Positions 1 to 5,597 of a stretch of 6,045 nt of DNA are shown piece after piece. The stretch comes from Pseudomonadota bacterium (lineage in GTDB: Bacteria; Desulfobacterota; Syntrophia; Syntrophales; JADFWA01). The notes below the pieces were generated by a model. It searched no databases and was not told where the DNA came from. It worked only from the letters and a program-made list of their open reading frames with translations. The stretch spans positions 1 to 6,045 of the forward strand of contig JAUVKS010000128.1 of the NCBI GenBank assembly GCA_030596145.1, given 5' to 3'. A program made the translations under genes and the position numbers. Numbering within the stretch: position 1 is the first letter of the stretch; each line of letters opens with the position of its first letter.

Positions 1-59
1 ATTTTTCAACTAATCATCAGGCGTTTTTTATTTGTTTATTGCGTTTGTGTCAAGAATTT

Positions 60-70
60 TATAATATAAT
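60..70 (+). promoter_or_regulatory. Candidate -10 region(s) for the pilT operon
   Basis: Two overlapping perfect TATAAT hexamers lie at 60-65 and 65-70, in a very AT-rich stretch about 35-45 bases before the first gene. No good -35 box sits at the right distance. The nearest is TTGCGT at 39-44, with only 15 bases to the first TATAAT. Transcription of the operon from here is therefore plausible but not secure, and an activator-dependent promoter is possible. I found no sigma54-type GG/GC pair. Confidence 0.35.
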
Positions 71-103
71 AAAAACCGAAATATAGACCCAAAGGGACAA
101 GAT

Positions 104-1186
104 ATGGCAAAAATCGACGCCTTTTTTAGTTTAATGCATGAACAGGGAGCATCTGACCTTCACCTCGTTGCCGGGCAGCAACCGGTTATAAGGATAGGCG
201 GCGAGATGGAGCGGATCAAGTATGATATCCTGGAGAATAATGAATTGAAAAGAATTCTCTATGAAATAACACCAGAGCATAAGATCAAGCTATTCGAAGA
301 AACGGGTGATGTGGACTTCGCATATGAGATCCCCGAACTCGCCCGGTACCGGGCAAATTTTTTCCAACAACAACATGGCGTAGCAGCGGTTTTCAGGGAA
401 ATCCCCAGTAAGATCCTGAACGCCCAGCAGCTGGGACTTCCCCCGGTCATTTCCAAGCTGGCATCTCTTCCACGAGGCCTTGTCCTGGTTACCGGTCCAA
501 CGGGATGCGGAAAATCGACCACCCTTGCAGCCATAATTGATGAAGCAAACCGCTCTCGTAAGGACCACATTATCACCATTGAAGATCCGGTCGAATTTGT
601 TCATGAGAGTCAGGGTTGTATTATAAATCATCGGGAGGTCGGTATTCACACCAAGAGTTTTTCGGCAGCCCTTCGCGGCGCTTTGCGGGAAGATCCTGAT
701 ATCATCCTGGTAGGTGAAATGCGGGATCTTGAGACCATATCACTTGCCATCGAAGCAGCATCTACCGGCCATCTTGTTCTTACAACCCTGCACACCTCGA
801 GCGCAACCAAGTCAATTGATAGGATCATAGATGTTTTCCCTTCAACCGAACAGGCACAAATCCGATCTACACTGGCCGATAGTCTCCGTGCGGTAATATC
901 ACAGATCCTCTTCAAGCGCATTGATCAAAAAGGCCGTTGCGTTGCTCTTGAAGTAATGATTGCCAACCCGGCAGTCCGGAACCTTATCCGGGAATCCAAG
1001 GCCTACCAGATCCCCTCAATGATCCAAACTGGCAAAAAATATGGGATGCAGACGATGGATGACTCTATCATGAATCTTTACAAGCATGGTTGGATAAGCG
1101 CTGAGGAGGCATACAGCAAGTGCACCGACAAGGCTATGTTCAGACCGTTGCTAAAGCATCCGCCAGCAGATTTCACTGAGGTGTAA
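104..1186 (+). CDS. pilT: Type IV pilus retraction ATPase PilT
   Basis: This is a cytoplasmic hexameric secretion-type ATPase that powers type IV pilus disassembly and twitching motility, acting at the base of the inner-membrane platform. The 360-residue length is normal for PilT. The N-terminal domain carries the ASDLHL signature (residues 16-21) and the RYR arginines (81-83). The ATPase core has Walker A GPTGCGKST (131-139), the Asp box ITIEDPVEF (157-165), Walker B with catalytic Glu in ILVGEMRD (201-208, E205), and the His box TGHLVLTTLHT (221-231). AVRNLIRE at 290-297 matches the AIRNLIRE motif needed for retraction in studied PilT proteins, which separates it from PilB and GspE; those are also longer. 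The start at ATG 104 is supported by AAAGGG at 91-96 with 7-base spacing. A second ATPase gene follows after 57 bases on the same strand. All key residues are intact, so an active enzyme is expected. Confidence 0.95.
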   Translation: MAKIDAFFSLMHEQGASDLHLVAGQQPVIRIGGEMERIKYDILENNELKRILYEITPEHKIKLFEETGDVDFAYEIPELARYRANFFQQQHGVAAVFREIPSKILNAQQLGLPPVISKLASLPRGLVLVTGPTGCGKSTTLAAIIDEANRSRKDHIITIEDPVEFVHESQGCIINHREVGIHTKSFSAALRGALREDPDIILVGEMRDLETISLAIEAASTGHLVLTTLHTSSATKSIDRIIDVFPSTEQAQIRSTLADSLRAVISQILFKRIDQKGRCVALEVMIANPAVRNLIRESKAYQIPSMIQTGKKYGMQTMDDSIMNLYKHGWISAEEAYSKCTDKAMFRPLLKHPPADFTEV

Positions 1187-1214
1187 AACAGTAGTAAATA
1201 ACCAAGGATTTAGC

Positions 1215-1247
1215 ATGAATTTCCTATTGTCGAGGGAAGCGTTATGA
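1215..1247 (+). CDS. Possible 10-codon upstream ORF overlapping the second ATPase gene
   Basis: In the 57-base gap between the two ATPase genes, an ATG at 1215 opens a frame encoding MNFLLSREAL. Its TGA stop (1245-1247) overlaps the downstream start codon in the arrangement ATGA (1244-1247). AAGGA at 1204-1208 sits 6 bases before this ATG, a good Shine-Dalgarno distance. The arrangement would allow translational coupling to the next gene, but that gene also has its own site (GAGGGA, 1232-1237), which lies inside this small frame. The peptide is too short for composition to prove coding, so chance is a serious alternative. Confidence 0.25.
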   Translation: MNFLLSREAL

Positions 1248-2419
1248 GAAAACAGGAAGTAGATTATATCTTGACCAGAATGCTTGATTCACGCAAGGAT
1301 ATCGCTGACCTGAATATTACTGTGGGCAAACCGCTCCAGGCTGGTAACTCCGGTGAATTAAACAGCGTTGATATGGACCCTCCTTTTGCTGAGCTTACTC
1401 CTTTTCAAAGCGAAATCTTTGCACTTAATCTCATAAACCGAGATCGTCGTCTGACAGAGACTCTTCTTGCCGAAGGATCGTGTGATGTTTCTTACGACCT
1501 TCCAGGCAAAGCCCGCTTCAGAATAAATATATTTTCTCAGCGCGGAAACTACTCAATCGTATTGCGAAAGCTTCAGAGCAGAGTTCCCACCTGCCAGGAA
1601 TTAAATCTCCCCGAAGTCTTTTACGAGATGGCAGAAGAAAAAGACGGTATTATCCTGATAACAGGTGCGACCGGTACCGGGAAATCGACATCGCTGGCAA
1701 CGTTGTTAAACGAGATAAATGAAAAAAAGTCCGTCCACATTGTAACATTGGAAGACCCTGTTGAATTTCAGCACCGGCAAAAGAAAGCCACATTTAATCA
1801 AAGAGAATTGGGAACAGATTTCGAGACCTTTGCCAATGGCCTGCGTGCCGCGCTCAGACAAGCCCCCAAGGTTATCCTCGTTGGTGAGATCAGGGATAGG
1901 GAATCGGTGGAAATTGCGCTCCGCGCCGCAGAAACCGGGCACCTTGTAATGAGCACCCTTCACACAATGGACGCAGGACAGACCATCAACCGAATAATCG
2001 GCATGTTTAATACCGAAGATGAAAACCAGATTCGTATACGTCTGGTTGACACAATAAGGTGGATTGTATGCCAGAGACTCCTTCCCAAGGAGGGGGGAGG
2101 CCGGGTCGCTGCCTTTGAAATTATGAGGCAAAGTCTAAGAGTTAAAGACACTATCCTCCACGGAGAATCGGATGGGAAAACTTTTCAAGAGATAATGCAG
2201 GCAGGCAGGCCTTTCGGCATGGTAACCTTCGACGATTACATTGTTCAATTATACGAAAGGGGACTTATCAGTGAAGAGTCTGCAAAGGCTTACGCTTCCA
2301 ACAGAACGAATGTTAGCCGTGGCATTGATGCTATGAAGAGAGCGAGGGGAGAGGCCACAACCGATATAGATCAACTTGAGGTAGATATAGCATACGGAAA
2401 GCCTGAAAAGGAATGGTAA
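1244..2419 (+). CDS. PilT/PilU-like accessory pilus retraction ATPase
   Basis: A second hexameric ATPase of the PilT/PilU branch, probably an accessory retraction motor working with the upstream PilT. The core is intact: Walker A GATGTGKST (141-149), Asp box VTLEDPVEF (167-175), Walker B VILVGEIRD (210-218, catalytic E215), and His box TGHLVMSTLHT (231-241). RFR at 91-93 matches the N-terminal arginines of PilT. It differs from the first ATPase in three ways. The N-terminal signature is ADLNITVG (21-28) instead of ASDLHL. The segment before Walker B reads RQAPK, as in PilU-type proteins, rather than REDPD. The AIRNLIRE site is replaced by an unrelated segment around 298-307. The C-terminus extends about 40 residues past the common fold and is charged. 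The 391-residue length fits PilU. Start ATG 1244 follows GAGGGA (1232-1237) by 6 bases. I leave the symbol blank because PilU and extra PilT paralogues cannot be told apart without a tree. Confidence 0.88.
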   Translation: MRKQEVDYILTRMLDSRKDIADLNITVGKPLQAGNSGELNSVDMDPPFAELTPFQSEIFALNLINRDRRLTETLLAEGSCDVSYDLPGKARFRINIFSQRGNYSIVLRKLQSRVPTCQELNLPEVFYEMAEEKDGIILITGATGTGKSTSLATLLNEINEKKSVHIVTLEDPVEFQHRQKKATFNQRELGTDFETFANGLRAALRQAPKVILVGEIRDRESVEIALRAAETGHLVMSTLHTMDAGQTINRIIGMFNTEDENQIRIRLVDTIRWIVCQRLLPKEGGGRVAAFEIMRQSLRVKDTILHGESDGKTFQEIMQAGRPFGMVTFDDYIVQLYERGLISEESAKAYASNRTNVSRGIDAMKRARGEATTDIDQLEVDIAYGKPEKEW

Positions 2420-2427
2420 GGAATGAA

Positions 2428-2434
2428 TAAGGAG
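2428..2434 (+). promoter_or_regulatory. Ribosome binding site fixing the start of the receiver-like gene
   Basis: TAAGGAG lies 6 bases before ATG 2441. The earlier in-frame ATG at 2423 has only AAGG at 2418-2421, almost touching it, so the later ATG is the better start and the protein is 171 rather than 177 residues. Confidence 0.75.
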
Positions 2435-2440
2435 AATACT

Positions 2441-2956
2441 ATGGAGGAGGAAAAGGCTCTTTTTCATAAGGTTGTATTAGACAAATACGATGCTTCAGAC
2501 AAACCGTTCGACTTCGTTGAAGAAGGTGGCAAGACGGCCTTGATCTGCGAATCTGACCCATCCATAAAAGCCAAGATCAGCAACACTTTAAAGGAGATGG
2601 GCTATCGCCTCACGGAGCCTGCCTCTGCACTGGATGCGCTCAAAAAAATGAGTTTTCATGTATATGACATTGTTGTGTTGAATGAGAATTTTGATACAGA
2701 AAACCCGGATGCCAACGATGTGCTCAAGTACCTGGAGTCTCTTCCCATGAGCACGAGAAGGAATATTTTTGTGGCACTGATAAGCAGCAGATTTAGAACT
2801 ATGGATAATATGACTGCTCTTAATAAGAGCGTCAATACCGTCATCAATGTGGAAAATATTGATGATATCAGCATGATTATTAAACTGAGCGTAGCCGACA
2901 ATGAAGCTTTTTACCACATCTTTAAAGAAACCCTAAAGAAAACAGGGCGGATCTAA
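2441..2956 (+). CDS. Degenerate receiver-domain (pseudo-response regulator) protein
   Basis: The 171-residue product has about 30 N-terminal residues of no known fold. A CheY-like receiver follows, from about 31 to 155, with no output domain. The fold is recognisable from KTALICESDPSIK (31-43, beta1 and acidic loop), the YDIVVL strand (75-80), VALISS (111-116) and the final strand TVINVENI (133-140). By my hand alignment the phosphoacceptor Asp is N81, the second acidic-pocket residue is S38 (E37 and D39 remain near it), and the conserved switch Lys position holds Val (137). Only the hydroxyl residue is kept, as S115. Phosphorylation by a histidine kinase is therefore unlikely. The domain more likely works as a constitutive protein-protein module. 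The gene starts 21 bases after the second pilus ATPase stop and is probably co-transcribed, suggesting a partner of the retraction motors. That role is inferred. No terminator was seen in the 13-base gap before the convergent gene. Confidence 0.75.
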   Translation: MEEEKALFHKVVLDKYDASDKPFDFVEEGGKTALICESDPSIKAKISNTLKEMGYRLTEPASALDALKKMSFHVYDIVVLNENFDTENPDANDVLKYLESLPMSTRRNIFVALISSRFRTMDNMTALNKSVNTVINVENIDDISMIIKLSVADNEAFYHIFKETLKKTGRI

Positions 2957-2969
2957 CGGCTAAAGAATG

Positions 2970-3926
2970 TCAGGTTTCCTCCCCCAACATTTTGGCCCTT
3001 TGTAAGGCCTCCTCCGCCATTTCAATGAAACCTTCAGCCACACAACATTCGGCAAGACGTAGATAATAAAAAAGGTTGTGGGGATCCACGGAGATTGCCT
3101 TTTTGAAGATATCTATTGCTTTAAGCCAATGGTGCTCCATGGCAAGCGTATTTCCAAACCTATTATAGAATGTACCCTCAGATTCAGGATCTATCCTGAC
3201 AGCATCTTCGTAAGCAGCATTCGCATCTTCAAGTTTTCCCTGCTTCACCAGAACGTCACCGAGATTGCAGTAATAAAGTGATTTTTCAGGCTCATATCTC
3301 AGGGACTTTCTGTAGGCATTTTCAGACTTCTCATATTGCCCTGCCTTGAGATAGGTGTCCCCAAGCTTGCCGTAAAAAAGGGGGGCTTCTGACGGATCAA
3401 TGGTAACCGCCGTATCGTATGCCTTCTCGGCACCTGTGAAATCTCCGGCTGAAATAAGGGCGTCCCCAAAATTTATGAAAAACATGGAAGAATCCGGCTC
3501 CATTTCGGTGATCTTTTCAAAGATTTCAACGGCCTTATCCGTTTGACCGTTCCTCAGATACGCATCACCAAGGGCACTGAGCAGATCTATATCCTCCGAC
3601 TGGGCGGTAACTGCCCTTTCACAGATATCGACAAGCCCGTCATGCTTCCCCTCATCCTTAAATATTTTGACCAGTTCATCAAATGCAAAACCGGTAAAAA
3701 CCTTCCTTTCCAGTTCTTTTTTCAGAAGTTTTTCGAGACAATAGATGGCATCATCTATCCTTCCGCTCTCCCTGTATGCCCAGGCCAGAGACATAACGAG
3801 AGAATCTTCGCCAGGATTGTTCTCTATCAGTTTCTTATAGAGAACCATAGCATCCTCATAACGCTTTTCTCTCATGTACTTATCTGCAAGATCGTAAATC
3901 TGATCTGTTGTCTGTTTCTTGTTCAT
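2970..3926 (-). CDS. Tetratricopeptide repeat (TPR) protein
   Basis: A 318-residue, apparently soluble protein built almost wholly from TPR helical hairpins. About nine units can be traced, at roughly 10-39, 43-76, 81-112, 115-147, 149-181, 184-215, 217-249, 252-284 and 286-315. The central units are closest to consensus, with repeated LGD.YL..G...KA..AY..A..I.P patterns. There is no signal peptide, lipobox or transmembrane segment, so it should be cytoplasmic, serving as a scaffold for a protein partner I cannot name. It is not a PilF/Tgl pilotin, which would be a lipoprotein. The start at 3926 (complement) is preceded only by a weak GAAAG site with 4-base spacing. It converges on the pilus operon with a 13-base gap and diverges from the rhomboid gene. 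The region upstream of its start holds ATTCT/AGAAT inverted repeats but no convincing promoter. Confidence 0.85.
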   Translation of the reverse strand: MNKKQTTDQIYDLADKYMREKRYEDAMVLYKKLIENNPGEDSLVMSLAWAYRESGRIDDAIYCLEKLLKKELERKVFTGFAFDELVKIFKDEGKHDGLVDICERAVTAQSEDIDLLSALGDAYLRNGQTDKAVEIFEKITEMEPDSSMFFINFGDALISAGDFTGAEKAYDTAVTIDPSEAPLFYGKLGDTYLKAGQYEKSENAYRKSLRYEPEKSLYYCNLGDVLVKQGKLEDANAAYEDAVRIDPESEGTFYNRFGNTLAMEHHWLKAIDIFKKAISVDPHNLFYYLRLAECCVAEGFIEMAEEALQRAKMLGEET

Positions 3927-3950
3927 AATTCTTTCAATGAAAAAATTTTA

Positions 3951-3972
3951 AATTCTTTAGAATTGGGATTCT
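3951..3972. repeat. Overlapping inverted repeats upstream of the TPR gene
   Basis: AATTCT (3951-3956) and AGAATT (3959-3964) form a perfect 6-base inverted repeat with a 2-base centre. AGAAT (3959-3963) pairs again with ATTCT (3968-3972) across 4 bases. The shared middle arm could pair with either side, giving three half-sites at near-regular spacing, 25-46 bases before the TPR start codon. This could be an operator or chance in AT-rich DNA. Confidence 0.35.
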
Positions 3973-4006
3973 TACATTAGGCAAAGGTGATTTGCAAGCG
4001 CAATCC

Positions 4007-4035
4007 TTGACATCTTTTTGAAATTCTGTGATAAA
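4007..4035 (+). promoter_or_regulatory. Candidate sigma70-type promoter for the rhomboid gene
   Basis: A perfect TTGACA (4007-4012) is followed by a 17-base spacer and GATAAA (4030-4035, four of six matches). TG at 4027-4028 gives an extended -10. Transcription would begin near 4041, producing a leader of about 185 bases that carries the inverted-repeat element at 4053-4200 ahead of the rhomboid start. No competing promoter closer to the gene leaves room for its ribosome binding site. Confidence 0.5.
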
Positions 4036-4052
4036 CAATCAAAATATGTTTC

Positions 4053-4200
4053 GTAACTATTCAACCACCAAGACACTAAAATCATATCATAATTTATGAT
4101 AACCAGAGACATTTGATTAATAACGATTTCCGGAGACTATGGAGAAATATAATTAATTTCTACACTTTGTGCCTTGGTGACTTTGTGACTAAGTAGTTAC
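4053..4200. mobile_element. MITE-like element with terminal inverted repeats
   Basis: The ends are GTAACTA (4053-4059) and its exact complement TAGTTAC (4194-4200). Further in, CACCAAGACAC (4066-4076) matches the complement of GTGCCTTGGTG (4169-4179) at 10 of 11 positions. The right arm carries 8 extra bases between the two blocks. Outside the ends are TATGTT copies at 4045-4050 (followed by TC) and 4201-4206 (followed by C), consistent with an imperfect target-site duplication of about 7-8 bases. The right arm also has ACTTTGTG twice (4164-4171 and 4180-4187). The size, lack of any ORF, inverted ends and flanking duplication fit a non-autonomous element. The flanking repeat is short and AT-rich, so chance is possible. 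No matching transposase lies in the window. Confidence 0.5.
4085..4101. repeat. Perfect 8-base inverted repeat with single-base centre
   Basis: TATCATAATTTATGATA reads as TATCATAA, T, TTATGATA. It lies inside the MITE-like element, and ATCAT also occurs directly before it (4081-4085). It could be a binding site for a dimeric regulator or part of the element's secondary structure. The loop is too small for an RNA hairpin without opening a pair or two. Confidence 0.4.
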
Positions 4201-4226
4201 TATGTTCTAATTTTACAGGTTTTACC

Positions 4227-5063
4227 ATGTCCAGTTCCCCAAAAAAATCGATTCTCTGTCCTAACTGCAGGAAACTTATCAGTTCGGATGAACCTTCCTG
4301 TCCCTTCTGCGGGACAAACAAGCCCGGTTCCCGGCTAAAAAGAACTTTCTTCAGGAAACCAAAGGATATTATAAAGATTATCATTTATGCCAATTTTGCC
4401 ATTTACATCTTTTCACTTATATTAACTCCTTTTAAGACTGGTTCCCCGGCAAATCCACTGACTTTTTTGGCCCCTTCTAACAGCAGTCTGCTCCTGCTGG
4501 GCGCTACGGGCACCATTCCGATCGACCAGTTCAATCGCTGGTGGACACTCATATCAGCTTCATTTATCCATGGCGGCATCCTCCACATATTCTTCAACAT
4601 GATCGCCTTGCGACAATTGGGACCCTTTGTTCTGAAAGAATACGGTTTTAATCGCTTTGCAATCATCTATGTACTCAGCGGCATTGTGGGTTTTTACGTA
4701 TCCTATCTGGCCGGTGTTCCCCTCACCATTGGGGCATCCGCCAGCATCTGTGGCTTGATCGGTGCTATTCTATATTATGGGAAAAGCCGTGGAGGACTTT
4801 ACGGAGAAGCAATTTACAAACAGGCCATGGGATGGGTGATAGGTATTGCGATATTTGGCTTTATGATTCCTGGAATAAATAATTGGGGGCATGGCGGAGG
4901 AATTGTTGCAGGCATCCTAATCGGCTTGACTCTTGGCTACAGTGAGAGAAAAAGCAAAAACTTTCTCCATCAAACACTGGCAACTGTTCTTATCTCGCTA
5001 ACCATCATCATTTTATTCTTTGCTATATTGCAAGCCGCTTACTACCGTTTTTTTATCCTATAA
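4227..5063 (+). CDS. Rhomboid-family intramembrane serine protease with N-terminal zinc ribbon
   Basis: The product is a 278-residue inner-membrane protein predicted to cut transmembrane substrates within the bilayer. A zinc ribbon comes first: CPNC (11-14) and CPFC (25-28) hold four cysteines. A basic linker and a hydrophobic helix (about 48-67) follow. The rhomboid core shows RWWTLISASFIHGG (104-117), HGGILHIFFNM (115-125, with H115, H120 and N124 of the HxxxxHxxxN motif), the catalytic-serine motif GASAS (169-173, Ser171), and GHGGG (221-225) supplying the catalytic His222. About seven membrane helices can be traced, ending with a hydrophobic stretch near 250-270. The usual GxSG is GASA here, so one glycine is replaced by alanine next to the serine. 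Both catalytic residues are nevertheless present. Start ATG 4227 has AGG at 4217-4219 with 7-base spacing. The substrate is unknown. The gene appears monocistronic, since the next gene has its own strong promoter. Confidence 0.9.
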   Translation: MSSSPKKSILCPNCRKLISSDEPSCPFCGTNKPGSRLKRTFFRKPKDIIKIIIYANFAIYIFSLILTPFKTGSPANPLTFLAPSNSSLLLLGATGTIPIDQFNRWWTLISASFIHGGILHIFFNMIALRQLGPFVLKEYGFNRFAIIYVLSGIVGFYVSYLAGVPLTIGASASICGLIGAILYYGKSRGGLYGEAIYKQAMGWVIGIAIFGFMIPGINNWGHGGGIVAGILIGLTLGYSERKSKNFLHQTLATVLISLTIIILFFAILQAAYYRFFIL

Positions 5064-5075
5064 CCCCTCTTCGCA

Positions 5076-5104
5076 TTGACATACAAATCACAGCACATTA
5101 TACT
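5076..5104 (+). promoter_or_regulatory. Strong sigma70-type promoter for the lipoprotein gene
   Basis: TTGACA (5076-5081, perfect) is separated by 17 bases from TATACT (5099-5104, five of six). This is the best promoter match in the window. Transcription should start near 5110-5112, about 47 bases before the TTG start at 5158. An ATG at 5110 would then lie at the transcript end without a ribosome binding site. Confidence 0.8.
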
Positions 5105-5143
5105 TTACTATGCGAAAAGGACAACAATTTGCAGATAAGATTG

Positions 5144-5150
5144 AAAGGAG
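5144..5150 (+). promoter_or_regulatory. Ribosome binding site supporting a TTG start
   Basis: AAAGGAG lies 7 bases before TTG 5158, an ideal placement. The in-frame ATG at 5110 has no comparable site and would put 16 extra hydrophilic residues in front of a lipoprotein signal peptide. Confidence 0.8.
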
Positions 5151-5157
5151 AGGAACT

Positions 5158-5559
5158 TTGAAAAAAGTAAATTTGATTTTAATTTTAGTGATAGGTGCCT
5201 TTTTGATTTCCGGCTGCAATGCAGCATTTGTGATGGGAAACAAAGTTGTGGGCGTCAGTTCGGGAAAATTCATCTATACAGACGGGATATTAACTACTGA
5301 TTATCCCTCCCCTTTTGACAAGGTATGGAAGGCCTGCGAAAAAACCATAGCCGACATGAGGACTACCGATATTGAAAAGGATAAGAAAATAGCCACGGGA
5401 ACGATTGATGCAGTCGCAAGTGATGAAAAAATCCATATGTCCGTTAAATATGCAACAAAAAATTTAACGACGGTAGCTATACGTGTCGGCCTGGCCGGAA
5501 ACAATCTTGCGTCACAGCTTATTCATGAAAAGATAAAAAAGAACCTTTCTGAAAAATAA
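5158..5559 (+). CDS. DUF3568-like small lipoprotein (TTG start)
   Basis: The 133-residue product is predicted to be exported and lipid-anchored. From the TTG start it reads MKKVNLILILV and so on, a classic signal peptide with two lysines, a hydrophobic core and the lipobox ISGC (17-20), so Cys20 becomes the acylated N-terminus. The mature part follows the layout I recall for DUF3568: GCNAAFV after the lipobox, a Y.DG.L...Y stretch, FDKVWKACEKTI near the middle, a charged segment leading to TGTIDA, and a closing TTVAIRVGLAGN block with a terminal helix. The family's function is unknown. Residue 22 onward lacks an Asp at +2, so outer-membrane delivery by the Lol rule is possible, although that rule is from enterobacteria. 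The start choice rests on the promoter, the ribosome binding site and the signal peptide, all of which favour 5158 over ATG 5110. It probably forms its own transcript. Confidence 0.8.
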   Translation: MKKVNLILILVIGAFLISGCNAAFVMGNKVVGVSSGKFIYTDGILTTDYPSPFDKVWKACEKTIADMRTTDIEKDKKIATGTIDAVASDEKIHMSVKYATKNLTTVAIRVGLAGNNLASQLIHEKIKKNLSEK

Positions 5560-5577
5560 CTCCGGCATGTGTTTTTG

Positions 5578-5597
5578 CCCCTTCCCTAACCCCTCCC
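5578..5597 (-). other. G-quadruplex-capable motif (G-rich on the minus strand)
   Basis: The plus strand has four C-runs: CCCC (5578-5581), CCC (5584-5586), CCCC (5590-5593) and CCC (5595-5597), with spacers TT, TAA and T. On the minus strand this satisfies the standard pattern of four runs of three or more G with loops of 1-7 bases. It sits 18 bases past the lipoprotein stop. Confidence 0.6.

Larger units (their letters stand above)
3927..4226. other. 300-base divergent intergenic region
   Basis: This AT-rich gap between the TPR gene and the rhomboid gene contains no credible ORF. Going left to right it holds overlapping ATTCT/AGAAT inverted repeats (3951-3972), a candidate rightward promoter (4007-4035), and a MITE-like element (4053-4200) flanked by TATGTT copies. 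A perfect small palindrome (4085-4101) lies inside the element. The rhomboid ribosome binding site (AGG, 4217-4219) is at the end. For the leftward TPR gene, the best I see is TTGCAA followed 17 bases later by TAAGAA on the minus strand (about 3969-3997), which is weak. No rho-independent terminator is evident. Confidence 0.7.

Noticed and set aside
104..2419. One of the ATPases being PilB or GspE (assembly motor)
   Set aside because: Both are too short, lack the extra N-terminal domain and the tetracysteine zinc-binding motif of many assembly ATPases, and match PilT/PilU motifs.
2423..2440. Earlier in-frame ATG for the receiver-like gene
   Set aside because: Its only purine-rich site nearly touches the start codon, whereas ATG 2441 has TAAGGAG at 6 bases.
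2970..3926. TPR protein as the PilF/Tgl pilotin of the pilus system
   Set aside because: No signal peptide or lipobox is present, and it is on the opposite strand from the pilus genes. TPR content alone does not support the assignment.
4053..4200. Short repeats as a CRISPR array
   Set aside because: The repeats are inverted or only 8 bases, without regular spacing or spacers, and no cas gene is present.
4183..4211. TTGTGA-17-TCTAAT as a rhomboid promoter
   Set aside because: Transcription would begin at about 4217, inside or after the ribosome site, leaving almost no leader. The 4007-4035 candidate is more plausible.
5110..5157. ATG 5110 as start of the lipoprotein
   Set aside because: It coincides with the predicted transcript start, lacks a ribosome site, and would place 16 polar and charged residues before the signal peptide.
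5560..5580. GGCA/TGCC hairpin after the lipoprotein as a terminator
   Set aside because: The stem is only 4 base pairs with an 8-base loop, and the T-run is inside the loop rather than after the stem.
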